Program-made: the position numbers and the translations under genes
In this document: positions 8,240 through 17,548 of the stretch, piece after piece
Layout: every line of letters starts with the position of its first letter
Position numbering within the stretch: position 1 is the first letter of the stretch
Assembly: GCF_949296715.1 (NCBI RefSeq)
Contig: NZ_CASFQD010000056.1
Coordinates: forward strand, 1-42,992
Direction of reading: 5' to 3'
Origin: an uncultured Alistipes sp.
GTDB lineage: Bacteria > Bacteroidota > Bacteroidia > Bacteroidales > Rikenellaceae
Length of the DNA: 42,992 nt
Notes under the pieces: model-generated
What the model saw: the letters and a program-made list of their open reading frames with translations, nothing else
Databases searched by the model: none
Told to the model about the DNA's origin: nothing

Positions 8240-8337
8240 CAAATCACGGCCCACAGCCACCCGGGCAGCCGCAAATCCCGACGGCCGTGTCCGAGACGCC
8301 CGCCGCGCCTCATTCAGAAACACGCTCCGCGCAACAG

Positions 8338-8372
8338 AAAAGCCCCGTTTTCTCAACCGAAACGGGGCTTTT
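8338..8372 (+). terminator. Rho-independent terminator after the hydrolase gene
   Basis: AAAAGCCCCGTTT (8338-8350) pairs with AAACGGGGCTTTT (8360-8372). The stem carries A and T runs on opposite sides, so it could work in both directions. It separates the murF-hydrolase transcript from the MazG-type gene. Confidence 0.85.
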
Positions 8373-8397
8373 GCGACGGTTTTACCAAATATTTTGC

Positions 8398-8405
8398 TAT
8401 TTTTG
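8398..8405 (+). promoter_or_regulatory. Probable -7 promoter element of the MazG-type gene
   Basis: TATTTTTG matches TAnnTTTG and lies 28 bases before the ATG. The nearest TTTG (8370-8373) is 24 bases upstream, slightly too far, and overlaps the terminator arm, so the -33 part is uncertain. Confidence 0.5.
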
Positions 8406-8433
8406 CACAAACTATAAAAAATCCTATCCGATC

Positions 8434-8760
8434 ATGACACTCAACGAATACCAGCAGCACGCCCTCGAGACGGCCATCTATCCCGACGACCGCCGCATCA
8501 TCTACCCCACGCTCGGACTCACGGGCGAAGCGGGCGAAGTGGCCGACAAGGTCAAAAAGGTGATCCGCGACGCCCACGAGGAGTTCACGCCCGAGCGGCG
8601 GCTGGAGATCGTCAAGGAGATCGGCGACGTGCTGTGGTACTGCGCCACGCTCTCGCGCGACCTGGGCTACGAACTCGAAGAGGTAGCGCAGATGAACGTC
8701 GACAAGCTTCGCTCGCGCATGCAGCGCCACCTGATCTCGGGCGACGGCGACAACCGCTGA
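8434..8760 (+). CDS. MazG-type nucleotide pyrophosphohydrolase
   Basis: A 108-residue all-alpha pyrophosphohydrolase, probably removing pyrophosphate from (possibly non-standard) nucleoside triphosphates. The MazG-like metal site is visible: GLTGEAGEVADKVKK (about 29-43) supplies the E-x2-E pair, and the second helix EIVKEIGDVLWY (about 58-69) supplies the E-x2-D pair. The length fits single-domain MazG-like proteins. The frame is open further upstream, but this ATG is chosen because it begins the conserved domain (MTLNEYQ) and follows a promoter element and a terminator. The substrate cannot be told. Confidence 0.85.
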   Translation: MTLNEYQQHALETAIYPDDRRIIYPTLGLTGEAGEVADKVKKVIRDAHEEFTPERRLEIVKEIGDVLWYCATLSRDLGYELEEVAQMNVDKLRSRMQRHLISGDGDNR

Positions 8761-9134
8761 CGCCGCCGGAAGAGAGAGGGGGGGGGCATTGACCCGCCGC
8801 CGGACCGCCGCCCGGCACCGGACGTTTCCCGTGAAAAGGAGAGCCGCCGAAGCCCGAAGACCCGGAGCCGGATGCCGTCCGCGGCCGGAGCCGGAACAGC
8901 AAGACCCGGGGCCGGAACAGCAAGGCCCGGGGCCGGAACAGCGGAAAGGCCGGGACCGGGAAACCGGGAATCGGACAGGTCCGGAACTCCGGAACACCCG
9001 ATCCGCGGAGCGCCCGGAACTTCCGAGCCCCCGGAAATCCGGAAAACACGGAGTTCCGCCCCGATCCGGGCAATGCGCCCCGACAAAAAGAACCACCAGA
9101 ATCAGAAAAAAACCTGAAAATCCAGACAACAGAC
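8761..9134. other. Long GC-rich spacer of CCGGAA-type repeats
   Basis: No gene is supported in these 374 bases. They open with a G9 run (8778-8786). From about 8860 to 9050 come many copies of CCGGA, CCGGAA and CCGGGAA on the plus strand, and from about 9085 an A-rich stretch leads into the transporter gene. Frames are open on both strands, but their products are Gly/Pro/Arg or Ser/Gly/Cys low-complexity strings with no clear start. No terminator or TAnnTTTG promoter is recognised. Confidence 0.7.
8891..8942. repeat. 21-bp tandem repeat, about 2.5 copies
   Basis: A 21-base unit beginning CCGGAACAGCAAG occurs at 8891-8911 and 8912-8932 with a single difference (GA against GG), and its first ten bases recur at 8933-8942. 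It is embedded in the CCGGAA-rich spacer. Confidence 0.85.
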
Positions 9135-11138
9135 ATGGAACCCGAAAAAATCCAGACATCGCTGCCCGAAAACGCCTACCGCGAGCTCAAGCCGGGCGAA
9201 ACCTACACCCCGCTGATGCCCGCCTCGGCGACGCCCCGCGAGGTAACGCCCTACTCGGTCACGATGGGCGTCGTGATGGCCATCATCTTCTCGGCCGCGG
9301 CCGCCTTCCTCGGCCTGAAGGTCGGACAGGTCTTCGAGGCCGCCATTCCCATTGCCATCATCGCCGTAGGCATGGGCAACGTCCTGGGCAAGAAGAACAT
9401 GCTCGGACAGAACGTCATCATCCAGTCGATCGGCGCCTCGTCGGGCGTAATCGTCGCAGGTGCGATCTTCACCCTCCCGGCACTCTACATCCTGGGGCTC
9501 GACGCCGCCTTCTGGCAGGTCTTCCTCTCGTCGCTCTTCGGCGGCCTGCTGGGCATCGTCCTGCTCATCCCCTTCCGCAAGTACTTCGTCAAGGAGATGC
9601 ACGGCAAGTACCCCTTCCCCGAGGCCACCGCGACGACCGAAGTGCTCGTCTCCGGCGAGAAGGGCGGCAACCAGGCCAAGCTGCTCGCCGTGGCGGGTCT
9701 CGTGGGCGGTCTCTACGACTTCGTGGTCGGCACGTTCGGCCTCTGGACCGAGGGCATCTCAACGCGCATCTGCGCCTGGGGACAGGTGGCGGCCGACAAG
9801 TTCAAGGTGGTCTTCGGGCTCAACACCTCGGCCGCCGTGCTCGGCCTGGGATACATCATCGGACTCAAGTACGCCATGATTATCACCGCAGGCTCGTGCC
9901 TCGTGTGGTTCGTCATCGTGCCGGTGGTCGGCTCGCTGGCCCAGGCGCTCGACCCCGCGGCGCTGGCTTCGCTGCTGGGCGTCACCAACAAGGAGCTGCT
10001 GGCCGACCCCTCGGCGCTGCTCACGGCCGAGAACCTCTACGCCTTCATCGGCAAGCCGATCGGCATCGGCGGCATCGCCATGGCCGGCATCATCGGCATC
10101 GTCCGCCAGTCGAAGATCATCCGCCAGGCCGTCGGGCTCGCCGTCTCGGAGTTCGGCAGCGGCAAGGGCGCCGCAGCCGCCACGGAGCGCACGCAGCGCG
10201 ACCTGACGATGAAGCGCATCCTGACGATTCTCATCTCGACGCTCGTCTGCGTCTTCGTCTTCTTCCACTTCGGGCTGCTCGACGGCTGGGTACAGTCCGT
10301 CACGGCGCTGCTCATCGTCTTCGTCATCGCCTTCCTCTTCACGACGGTGGCCGCCAACGCCATCGCCATCGTCGGCACGAACCCCGTTTCGGGTATGACG
10401 CTCATGACGCTCATCCTCTCGTCGCTCGTGCTCGTCTCGGTAGGGTTGAGCGGCACGACGGGCATGACCGCCGCACTCATCATCGGCGGCGTGGTCTGCA
10501 CGGCCCTCTCGATGGCCGGCGGCTTCATCACCGACCTGAAGATCGGCTACTGGCTCGGCACGACGCCCCGCAAGCAGGAGATATGGAAGTTCCTCGGCAC
10601 GTTCGTCTCCGCGGCCACGGTTGCCGGCGTGATGATCATCCTCAACAAGACCTTCGGATTCACCGGCGAAGGGGCGCTCGTGGCCCCGCAGGCCAATGCC
10701 ATGGCGGCCGTCATCCAGCCGCTGATGACCGGAGGCCAGACCCCGTGGATGCTCTACTTCTGCGGCGCGGCCCTCGCGCTGGTGCTCACGGCCATCGGTG
10801 TCCCGGCCCTCGCCTTCGCGCTGGGCATGTTCATCCCCATGGAGCTCAACGCCCCGCTGGTCGTCGGCGGTCTGGTCGCCTGGTTCGTCTCGAACCGCTC
10901 GAAGGATGCCGCCCTGAACAAGGCCCGCTTCGACCGCGGCACGCTCATCGCCTCGGGCTTCATCGCCGGCGGTGCGCTGATGGGCGTGGTAAGTGCCCTG
11001 CTGAAGTTCGCCGAGGTAGACTGGTACCTCTCCGACTGGGCTGCATCGAACGCCGCCGAGTGGGTGGGTCTTGCAATGTACGTGGCGATCATCTGCTACT
11101 TCACCTGGCACACGCTGCGCGCGAAAAAGGAGGAGTAA
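9135..11138 (+). CDS. OPT-family oligopeptide transporter
   Basis: A 667-residue polytopic inner-membrane protein of the prokaryotic OPT/YSL family, predicted to import oligopeptides (or metal-peptide complexes) with protons. A short hydrophilic N-terminus ending YTPLMPAS is followed by a long succession of hydrophobic segments, roughly fourteen or more. Typical OPT features include AAAAFLGLKVGQVFEAAIP near residues 54-72, the loop KEMHGKYPFPEATATTEVL and a repeat of these elements in the second half. The length matches bacterial members. Peptidase T follows downstream, so import and cleavage of small peptides may be linked, though 241 bases separate them. The start follows the A-rich end of the repeat spacer. 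Confidence 0.9.
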   Translation: MEPEKIQTSLPENAYRELKPGETYTPLMPASATPREVTPYSVTMGVVMAIIFSAAAAFLGLKVGQVFEAAIPIAIIAVGMGNVLGKKNMLGQNVIIQSIGASSGVIVAGAIFTLPALYILGLDAAFWQVFLSSLFGGLLGIVLLIPFRKYFVKEMHGKYPFPEATATTEVLVSGEKGGNQAKLLAVAGLVGGLYDFVVGTFGLWTEGISTRICAWGQVAADKFKVVFGLNTSAAVLGLGYIIGLKYAMIITAGSCLVWFVIVPVVGSLAQALDPAALASLLGVTNKELLADPSALLTAENLYAFIGKPIGIGGIAMAGIIGIVRQSKIIRQAVGLAVSEFGSGKGAAAATERTQRDLTMKRILTILISTLVCVFVFFHFGLLDGWVQSVTALLIVFVIAFLFTTVAANAIAIVGTNPVSGMTLMTLILSSLVLVSVGLSGTTGMTAALIIGGVVCTALSMAGGFITDLKIGYWLGTTPRKQEIWKFLGTFVSAATVAGVMIILNKTFGFTGEGALVAPQANAMAAVIQPLMTGGQTPWMLYFCGAALALVLTAIGVPALAFALGMFIPMELNAPLVVGGLVAWFVSNRSKDAALNKARFDRGTLIASGFIAGGALMGVVSALLKFAEVDWYLSDWAASNAAEWVGLAMYVAIICYFTWHTLRAKKEE

Positions 11139-11265
11139 CGATACCCGCAGACGAAAATATGCGCTGAAAATGCGTTAACGGCACACAGGATTTGTCAAGA
11201 ACACCGTTTCTGTCGTAGACGCGCATCGAAACAGACAATACGGAACCGGCCCGCCGCACGGCAGG

Positions 11266-11296
11266 CCCTCCCCTCGGGAGGGGTTTGGGGCGGGGG
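11266..11296 (+). other. Hairpin overlapping a G-quadruplex-type motif upstream of pepT
   Basis: CCCTCCC (11266-11272) can pair with GGGAGGG (11276-11282). The same G-tracts continue as GGG-A-GGGG-TTT-GGGG-C-GGGGG (11276-11296), fitting the four-tract G-quadruplex pattern on the sense strand about 85 bases before pepT. The hairpin has no following T run, so it is not a clear terminator. The rest of the 11139-11379 spacer shows nothing recognisable. Confidence 0.55.
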
Positions 11297-11379
11297 TCGG
11301 ATTTGCGGAGACGCGGCACGCCGTGAAAACGGCGGCCGGACATGTACAGACAATGAAAATTCAATAAAACAACAAGGAT

Positions 11380-12597
<1,218 letters not shown>

Positions 12598-12667
12598 ACC
12601 GGACACAACCCATGCGGCGGACGGCGGCGCACAGCCTCCGCCGCCGCTTCCACAAGCAACATACGAC

Positions 12668-14593
12668 ATGGACAACTACGGATTTCTGAAAGTGGCGGCC
12701 GCGGTGCCGCGCGTGAAGGTCGGCGATTGCACCTGGAACGCCTCGCGCCTGGCGGCGCTGGCTGACGAGGCGGCGCAACGCGGCGTGGAGATCGTCGTCT
12801 TCCCCGAACTCGCCCTGACGGGCTACACGTGCGGCGATCTGCTGCAGCACGGCTCGCTGCTCGACGCCGCGGACGAAGCCTTCAAGGAGCTGGTACGCAC
12901 GACACGCAAACTGCCCCTGACGCTCATCGCCGGCATCCCCCTGCGCCACGGCTCGACGCTCTACAACTGTGCCGCGGTCTTCACGCAGGGCCGCGTGCTG
13001 GGCGTCGTACCCAAGAGCTACATCCCCGACTACTCGGAGTTCTACGAGAACCGCTGGTTCGCCTCGGGCGCCGGCATCTCCGGCGAGCAGATCGCCGTGG
13101 CCGGGCAGCAGGCCGACTTCGGCGCCGACCTCACGTTCGAGGTCAACGGCACGGAGTTCGGCGTGGAGCTCTGCGAGGACCTCTGGACGGCCATACCGCC
13201 CTCGTCGCAGCTGGCGCTCAACGGCGCGAAGGTGATCTTCAACCTCTCGGCCTCGCCCGAGGCCGTGGGCAAGCACGCCTACCTGCGGCAGCTCGTGGCC
13301 CAGCAGTCGGCCCGCACCATCGCGGGCTACGTCTACTGCTCGGCGGGCTTCGGCGAATCCTCGACCGACCTGGTCTTCGCCGGAAACGGCCTCATCGCCG
13401 AGAACGGCCGCATCCTGCGCGAGATGCCGCGCTTCCAGCTCGACGAGCAGCTGCTCGTCGCCGACCTCGACATCGAACGCCTCGACCACGAACGCCGCCG
13501 CAACACCTCGTTCCGCATGAACGCCGGGGCGACGGAGAACACGGTCATCGAGATGGAGATACCCGAAGGGCTGCGGGCCGCGGCGCTCGACCGCGACATC
13601 GACCCCATGCCGTTTGTCCCGCAGGACGAGCAGCACCGCAGCGAACGGTGCGAGGAGATCTTCCAGATTCAGTCGCACGGCCTCGCGCGGCGGCTCGAAC
13701 ACACGGGGTGCAAATGCGCCGTCGTGGGCATCTCGGGCGGGCTGGACTCGACGCTGGCGCTGCTCGTGACGGCCCGCACGTTCGACAAGCTGGGGCTCGA
13801 CCGCGCGGGGATTCTCGGCATCACGATGCCGGGCTTCGGCACGACGGACCGCACCTACCGCAATGCGCTGGAGCTGATGCGCGGGCTGGGCGTCACGGTG
13901 CGCGAGATACCGATCCGCGACGCCTGCATGCAGCACTTCCGCGACATCGGGCTCGACCCCGAGGACCGCTCGGCAGCCTACGAGAACAGCCAGGCGCGCG
14001 AGCGCACGCAGATACTCATGGACGTGGCCAACATGGAGGGCGGGCTGGTCATCGGCACGGGCGACCTCTCGGAGCTGGCGCTGGGATGGGCGACCTACAA
14101 CGGCGACCAGATGTCGATGTACGGCGTCAACGCCTCGATTCCCAAGACGCTGGTGCGCCACCTCGTCCGGTGGGCCGCCGACACCGAGCGCGACGCCTCG
14201 ACGCGCGCCACGCTGCTCGACATCATCGACACGCCGGTGAGCCCCGAGCTGCTGCCCGCCGACCCGCAGGGGCACATCGCACAGAAGACCGAGGACCTGG
14301 TCGGGCCCTACGAGCTGCACGACTTCTTCCTCTACAACCTCGTCCGCGCGGGATACGGGCCCGCCAAGACGCTCTTCCTGGCCGAGCAGGCCTTCCGCGG
14401 CAGCTACGACCGGGCGACGATCCTCAAATGGTTACGCACCTTCGTGCGCCGCTTCTTCACCCAGCAGTTCAAGCGTTCGGCCATGCCCGACGGCCCGAAG
14501 GTCGGTACGCTGACCCTCTCGCCGCGCGGCGACTGGCGCATGCCTTCGGATGCCTCGGCCGCGGCGTGGATGCGCGAAATAGAAACACTTTGA
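12668..14593 (+). CDS. nadE: Glutamine-dependent NAD+ synthetase
   Basis: A 641-residue two-domain cytosolic enzyme that makes NAD+ from deamido-NAD+, ATP and glutamine. The N-terminal nitrilase-type glutaminase domain (about 1-285) has the Glu-Lys-Cys triad: E47 in FPELALTGY, K116 in VPKSYIPDY and C169 in VELCEDLW. The synthetase domain has the ATP-pyrophosphatase loop SGGLDS (356-361), MPGFGTTDRTY, and IGTGDLSELALGWATYNGD. The size equals the long bacterial form that uses glutamine. A GC-rich inverted repeat (12614-12621 with 12637-12644) lies between pepT and this gene without a T run. nadC, another NAD pathway gene, lies elsewhere in the window at 26034. Confidence 0.95.
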   Translation: MDNYGFLKVAAAVPRVKVGDCTWNASRLAALADEAAQRGVEIVVFPELALTGYTCGDLLQHGSLLDAADEAFKELVRTTRKLPLTLIAGIPLRHGSTLYNCAAVFTQGRVLGVVPKSYIPDYSEFYENRWFASGAGISGEQIAVAGQQADFGADLTFEVNGTEFGVELCEDLWTAIPPSSQLALNGAKVIFNLSASPEAVGKHAYLRQLVAQQSARTIAGYVYCSAGFGESSTDLVFAGNGLIAENGRILREMPRFQLDEQLLVADLDIERLDHERRRNTSFRMNAGATENTVIEMEIPEGLRAAALDRDIDPMPFVPQDEQHRSERCEEIFQIQSHGLARRLEHTGCKCAVVGISGGLDSTLALLVTARTFDKLGLDRAGILGITMPGFGTTDRTYRNALELMRGLGVTVREIPIRDACMQHFRDIGLDPEDRSAAYENSQARERTQILMDVANMEGGLVIGTGDLSELALGWATYNGDQMSMYGVNASIPKTLVRHLVRWAADTERDASTRATLLDIIDTPVSPELLPADPQGHIAQKTEDLVGPYELHDFFLYNLVRAGYGPAKTLFLAEQAFRGSYDRATILKWLRTFVRRFFTQQFKRSAMPDGPKVGTLTLSPRGDWRMPSDASAAAWMREIETL

Positions 14594-14604
14594 CAGCCTT
14601 GAAC

Positions 14605-15219
14605 ATGAAACGGATTCTCATACTTGTCGCCCTGCTCGCGCTCGCCATTCCGGGCGCGCAGGCGCAGAACTGGCTCGACGCCCTGAAAAAGAGCGCCACG
14701 ACGGCCGCCGACAAGGCCACGGGCGGCAAACTGACCGAAATGGCCCTCTACGGCACGTGGACCTATGCCCGGCCGAGCGTGAAGTTCGAGGGCGAGGGGC
14801 TCTCGGCCAACTTCAGCGGTTCGATTGTCGAGACGCTGATCGTCGACCAGCTGGCGAAAATCTACGCCAAGGGCGGTCTGGAGGCGGGCAAGGGGACGCT
14901 CACCTTCACCAAAAAGGACAACGCGGTCACCGCCGCGTTCGGTACCCACAAGATCGAGGGCAGCTATGTGTTTGACGCCGAGAGCCACGACATCACCTTC
15001 AGCCTGGCGGACGGCAAAATATCGTTGAGCGCGGTCCCGAGCCGCGCCTACCTGAACGGCAGCGAGCTGACGATCGTCTTCCCCGTCAAACGGCTTATGG
15101 AGATCATCCAGCAGCTGGGCGACAAGATCGAAAGCAGCAACCTCGAAACCCTGTCGGCCGCCGCCTCGCTCCTGTCGCAGTACGACAACGCCTACGTCGG
15201 CTTCGCCTTCTCGAAATAG
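14605..15219 (+). CDS. Exported DUF4923-type lipocalin-like protein
   Basis: A 204-residue secreted protein of unknown function. A signal peptide (residues 1-20, ending AQA) precedes QNWLDALKKS. The rest has the beta-rich pattern of the Bacteroidales DUF4923 family: LYGTWTYARPSVKF, then a helical segment, then strands such as GTLTFTKKDN and ITFSLADGKISL. There is no lipobox, so it is probably periplasmic. The start is taken at the ATG giving the signal peptide, 11 bases after nadE; the longer open frame upstream is inside nadE. A clear terminator follows, so it ends the nadE transcript. Confidence 0.8.
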   Translation: MKRILILVALLALAIPGAQAQNWLDALKKSATTAADKATGGKLTEMALYGTWTYARPSVKFEGEGLSANFSGSIVETLIVDQLAKIYAKGGLEAGKGTLTFTKKDNAVTAAFGTHKIEGSYVFDAESHDITFSLADGKISLSAVPSRAYLNGSELTIVFPVKRLMEIIQQLGDKIESSNLETLSAAASLLSQYDNAYVGFAFSK

Positions 15220-15265
15220 CACGGCGGCAAAGCCCCCGGCACGAAATTTTTTTCGACTTTTTTTC

Positions 15266-15297
15266 AATGACGGATTCCACGCGGATCCGTCATTTTT
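15266..15297 (+). terminator. Rho-independent terminator
   Basis: AATGACGGAT (15266-15275) pairs with ATCCGTCATT (15285-15294), and the second arm runs into five T residues. It separates the nadE/DUF4923 transcript from gdhA. Confidence 0.85.
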
Positions 15298-15395
15298 CGT
15301 TACGAACTGGCAACCCGCCGTCCGGCAGGCCGTCCGAATCGTAAGCAAAGGCGGCGGAATCGGATAATAAGATATTTTACGAAATTATTAAAGGA

Positions 15396-15427
15396 TTTGC
15401 AAAACAGCGGAACATGTCTTAAATTTG
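15396..15427 (+). promoter_or_regulatory. Promoter of gdhA
   Basis: TTTG (15396-15399), a 20-base spacer and TAAATTTG (15420-15427) give an exact Bacteroidetes-type promoter. Transcription would begin about 30 bases before the gdhA ATG. The region is AT-rich compared with its surroundings. Confidence 0.8.
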
Positions 15428-15464
15428 GATTCGCAAGCCTAACAATCCCTAAAAAATACGCGTT

Positions 15465-16820
15465 ATGAACGAACAGGCCCGTCAGTATGTCGAAGAGTTC
15501 ATGAGCCGGCTCATCGCCCGCAATCCGGGTGAACCGGAGTTCCACCAGGCCGTCCGCGAGGTGGCCGAATCGCTGGCCCCGCACATCGTCGCCAGTCCCG
15601 TCCTGCTGAAGATGAAGATTCTGGAGCGCATCGCCGAACCCGAGCGCATCGTCATCTTCCGTGTGCCGTGGCTCAACGACAGGGGCGAAATCGAAATCAA
15701 CCGCGGCTACCGCGTCCAGATGAACAGCGCCATCGGCCCCTACAAGGGCGGCATCCGCTTCCACCCCTCGGTGAACCTCTCGATCCTGAAGTTCCTCGCC
15801 TTCGAGCAGACCTTCAAGAACAGCCTCACGACCCTGCCCATGGGCGGTGCGAAGGGCGGCTCGGACTTCGACCCCAAGGGCAAGTCGGACAACGAGGTGA
15901 TGAAGTTCTGCCAGTCGTTCATGACCGAGCTCCAGCGCCACATCGGGCAGGACACGGACGTCCCGGCCGGCGACATCGGCGTCGGCGGACGCGAAATCGG
16001 CTTCCTCTTCGGGCAGTACAAGCGGCTACGCGACGAATTCTCCGGCACGCTCACCGGCAAGGGCCGCGACTGGGGCGGCAGCCCGCTGCGCCCCGAAGCC
16101 ACGGGATACGGCACCTGCTACTTCGCCGAGGAGATGCTCGCAACGCGCGGCGAGAGCCTGCGCGGCAAGAGGGTCTGCATCTCCGGCTCGGGCAACGTCG
16201 CCCAGTATGCCTGCCAGAAGGCCTCGCAGCTCGGAGCCCGCGTGGTGACGCTCTCCGACTCGTCGGGCTTCATCCACGACCCCGAGGGGATCGACGCCGC
16301 GAAACTCGACTACGTCATGGAGCTCAAGAACATCTACCGCGGCCGCATCCGCGAATATGCCGACCGCTACCCGTCGGCGACCTACCACCCCGGGCAGCGC
16401 CCGTGGGGCATCGCATGCGACGTCGCCATGCCGTGCGCCACGCAGAACGAGCTGAACGGCGACGAGGCGCAGACGCTCGTCGACAACGGCTGCCGCTGCG
16501 TGGTCGAGGGGGCCAACATGCCCTCTACGCCCGAGGCGATCCGCATCTTCCAGCAGCACCGCCTGCTCTACGCCCCGGGCAAGGCGGCCAACGCCGGCGG
16601 CGTGGCCACCTCGGGGCTCGAAATGACCCAAAACTCCATGCGCCTGACGTGGACGCCCGAGGAGGTCGACGAACGCCTGCACGCCATCATGCGCAACATC
16701 CACGAGGTGTGCGTGCGCTACGGCACACAGGAGGACGGCTACGTCAACTACGTCGCGGGGGCCAACATCGGCGGCTTCATGAAGGTGGCCAACGCCATGC
16801 TGGCACAGGGCTGCGTATAG
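15465..16820 (+). CDS. gdhA: Glutamate dehydrogenase
   Basis: A 451-residue hexameric-type glutamate dehydrogenase interconverting glutamate with 2-oxoglutarate and ammonia. The substrate side shows GPYKGGIRFHPSV (91-103), catalytic K130 in PMGGAKGGSDFDPKG and PAGDIGVGGREIG. The nucleotide fold has the ISGSGNVAQYA turn (about residue 242). The length and the motif GRDWGGSPLRPEATGYG place it with E. coli-type GdhA (class I, commonly NADP-linked), but the cofactor cannot be fixed from motifs alone. It stands alone between a terminator and a convergent terminator, under a strong promoter, as expected for a highly expressed central nitrogen gene. Confidence 0.95.
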   Translation: MNEQARQYVEEFMSRLIARNPGEPEFHQAVREVAESLAPHIVASPVLLKMKILERIAEPERIVIFRVPWLNDRGEIEINRGYRVQMNSAIGPYKGGIRFHPSVNLSILKFLAFEQTFKNSLTTLPMGGAKGGSDFDPKGKSDNEVMKFCQSFMTELQRHIGQDTDVPAGDIGVGGREIGFLFGQYKRLRDEFSGTLTGKGRDWGGSPLRPEATGYGTCYFAEEMLATRGESLRGKRVCISGSGNVAQYACQKASQLGARVVTLSDSSGFIHDPEGIDAAKLDYVMELKNIYRGRIREYADRYPSATYHPGQRPWGIACDVAMPCATQNELNGDEAQTLVDNGCRCVVEGANMPSTPEAIRIFQQHRLLYAPGKAANAGGVATSGLEMTQNSMRLTWTPEEVDERLHAIMRNIHEVCVRYGTQEDGYVNYVAGANIGGFMKVANAMLAQGCV

Positions 16821-16858
16821 CCGCCCGCCCGACGGACACCGGCTTCCGCCGAAACGGA

Positions 16859-16888
16859 CAAAGGCCTCCGCCGCAGCGGAGGCCTTTG
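16859..16888. terminator. Convergent bidirectional terminator
   Basis: A perfect 13-bp stem (CAAAGGCCTCCGC and its complement) with loop CGCA lies between gdhA and the oppositely oriented PAP2-like gene. T runs are short on both sides, so efficiency is uncertain. Confidence 0.75.
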
Positions 16889-16931
16889 CCATAATAATAC
16901 GGAGAGGAGCTCTCCGCGCGGAGGCCCGGGA

Positions 16932-17546
16932 TCAGAGGAACAGCACCGCCAGCACGGTGACGACGAAGCCGCCGCAGAAGCCCGCAAGGACCTGCGCGGC
17001 GTTGTGGCAGCCGAGGTAGAGGCGCGCCGAAGCCAGGGCGCCCGCAAGCAGGATCGCCACCATGAGCGGGATCATCATGTTGCCCACGCCCAGGATGTTC
17101 ATCACCACGAGCAGCGCCACGACGGCCCCCATGCCCGTCAGGTGGAGGCTGATCTTCCAGTAGCCCGACACGACGAGGCACATCACCTCGCAGCAGGCCG
17201 CCGCGAGCATGAACTTGCGCAGGAAGGCGGCCGAGGGGATCCGGGCGATCGTGATGGCGCAGAGCACATAGCAGATCGCCCCGATGAGCAGCGGCAGCAG
17301 CCGCTCGCGCCGTTCGTCGACCCGGTAGCTCGAGATGCGGCCCAGCGAGCGCAGCACGCCGAGCGACAGCGCCGGGATGACGATCGCATAGAGGACGACC
17401 ACCCAGAGCAGATAGCACTTCACCCCGGTCGAATAGTGTGCGAAGACGGTCAGCGTCAGCAGCACGACGATCATGTAGAGCGGCAGGACGAAGGGGTGCA
17501 GCACCCACGAGAGTCCGTGGGCCAGTTTCTTCTTGTAGTTGTTCAT
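16932..17546 (-). CDS. Small PAP2-like membrane protein
   Basis: A 204-residue, almost entirely hydrophobic protein with about six membrane segments. It resembles the Bacteroidales proteins annotated as PAP2-related phosphatases: WKISLHLTGMGA could correspond to the PSGH-type motif and ARLYLGCHNAAQV to the SR-x5-H-type motif. The first PAP2 motif (K-x6-RP) and the usual serine before the first histidine are not clear, so phosphatase activity is doubtful. The start is the ATG three bases beyond the rpoN stop codon (MNNYKKK); longer open frames upstream lie inside rpoN. It is probably translated from the rpoN message. Confidence 0.65.
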   Translation of the reverse strand: MNNYKKKLAHGLSWVLHPFVLPLYMIVVLLTLTVFAHYSTGVKCYLLWVVVLYAIVIPALSLGVLRSLGRISSYRVDERRERLLPLLIGAICYVLCAITIARIPSAAFLRKFMLAAACCEVMCLVVSGYWKISLHLTGMGAVVALLVVMNILGVGNMMIPLMVAILLAGALASARLYLGCHNAAQVLAGFCGGFVVTVLAVLFL

Positions 17547-17548
17547 CG

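Noticed and set aside
8872..9117. Plus-strand 81-codon frame with a seven-residue repeat (GAGTARP)
   Set aside because: The repeat follows from a 21-bp tandem unit that is a multiple of three. There is no start signal, the composition is not protein-like, and the opposite strand is equally open.
15220..15464. Possible riboswitch or small RNA before gdhA
   Set aside because: Apart from the terminator and the promoter, no paired structure or known aptamer pattern is visible, and the predicted leader is only about 30 bases.
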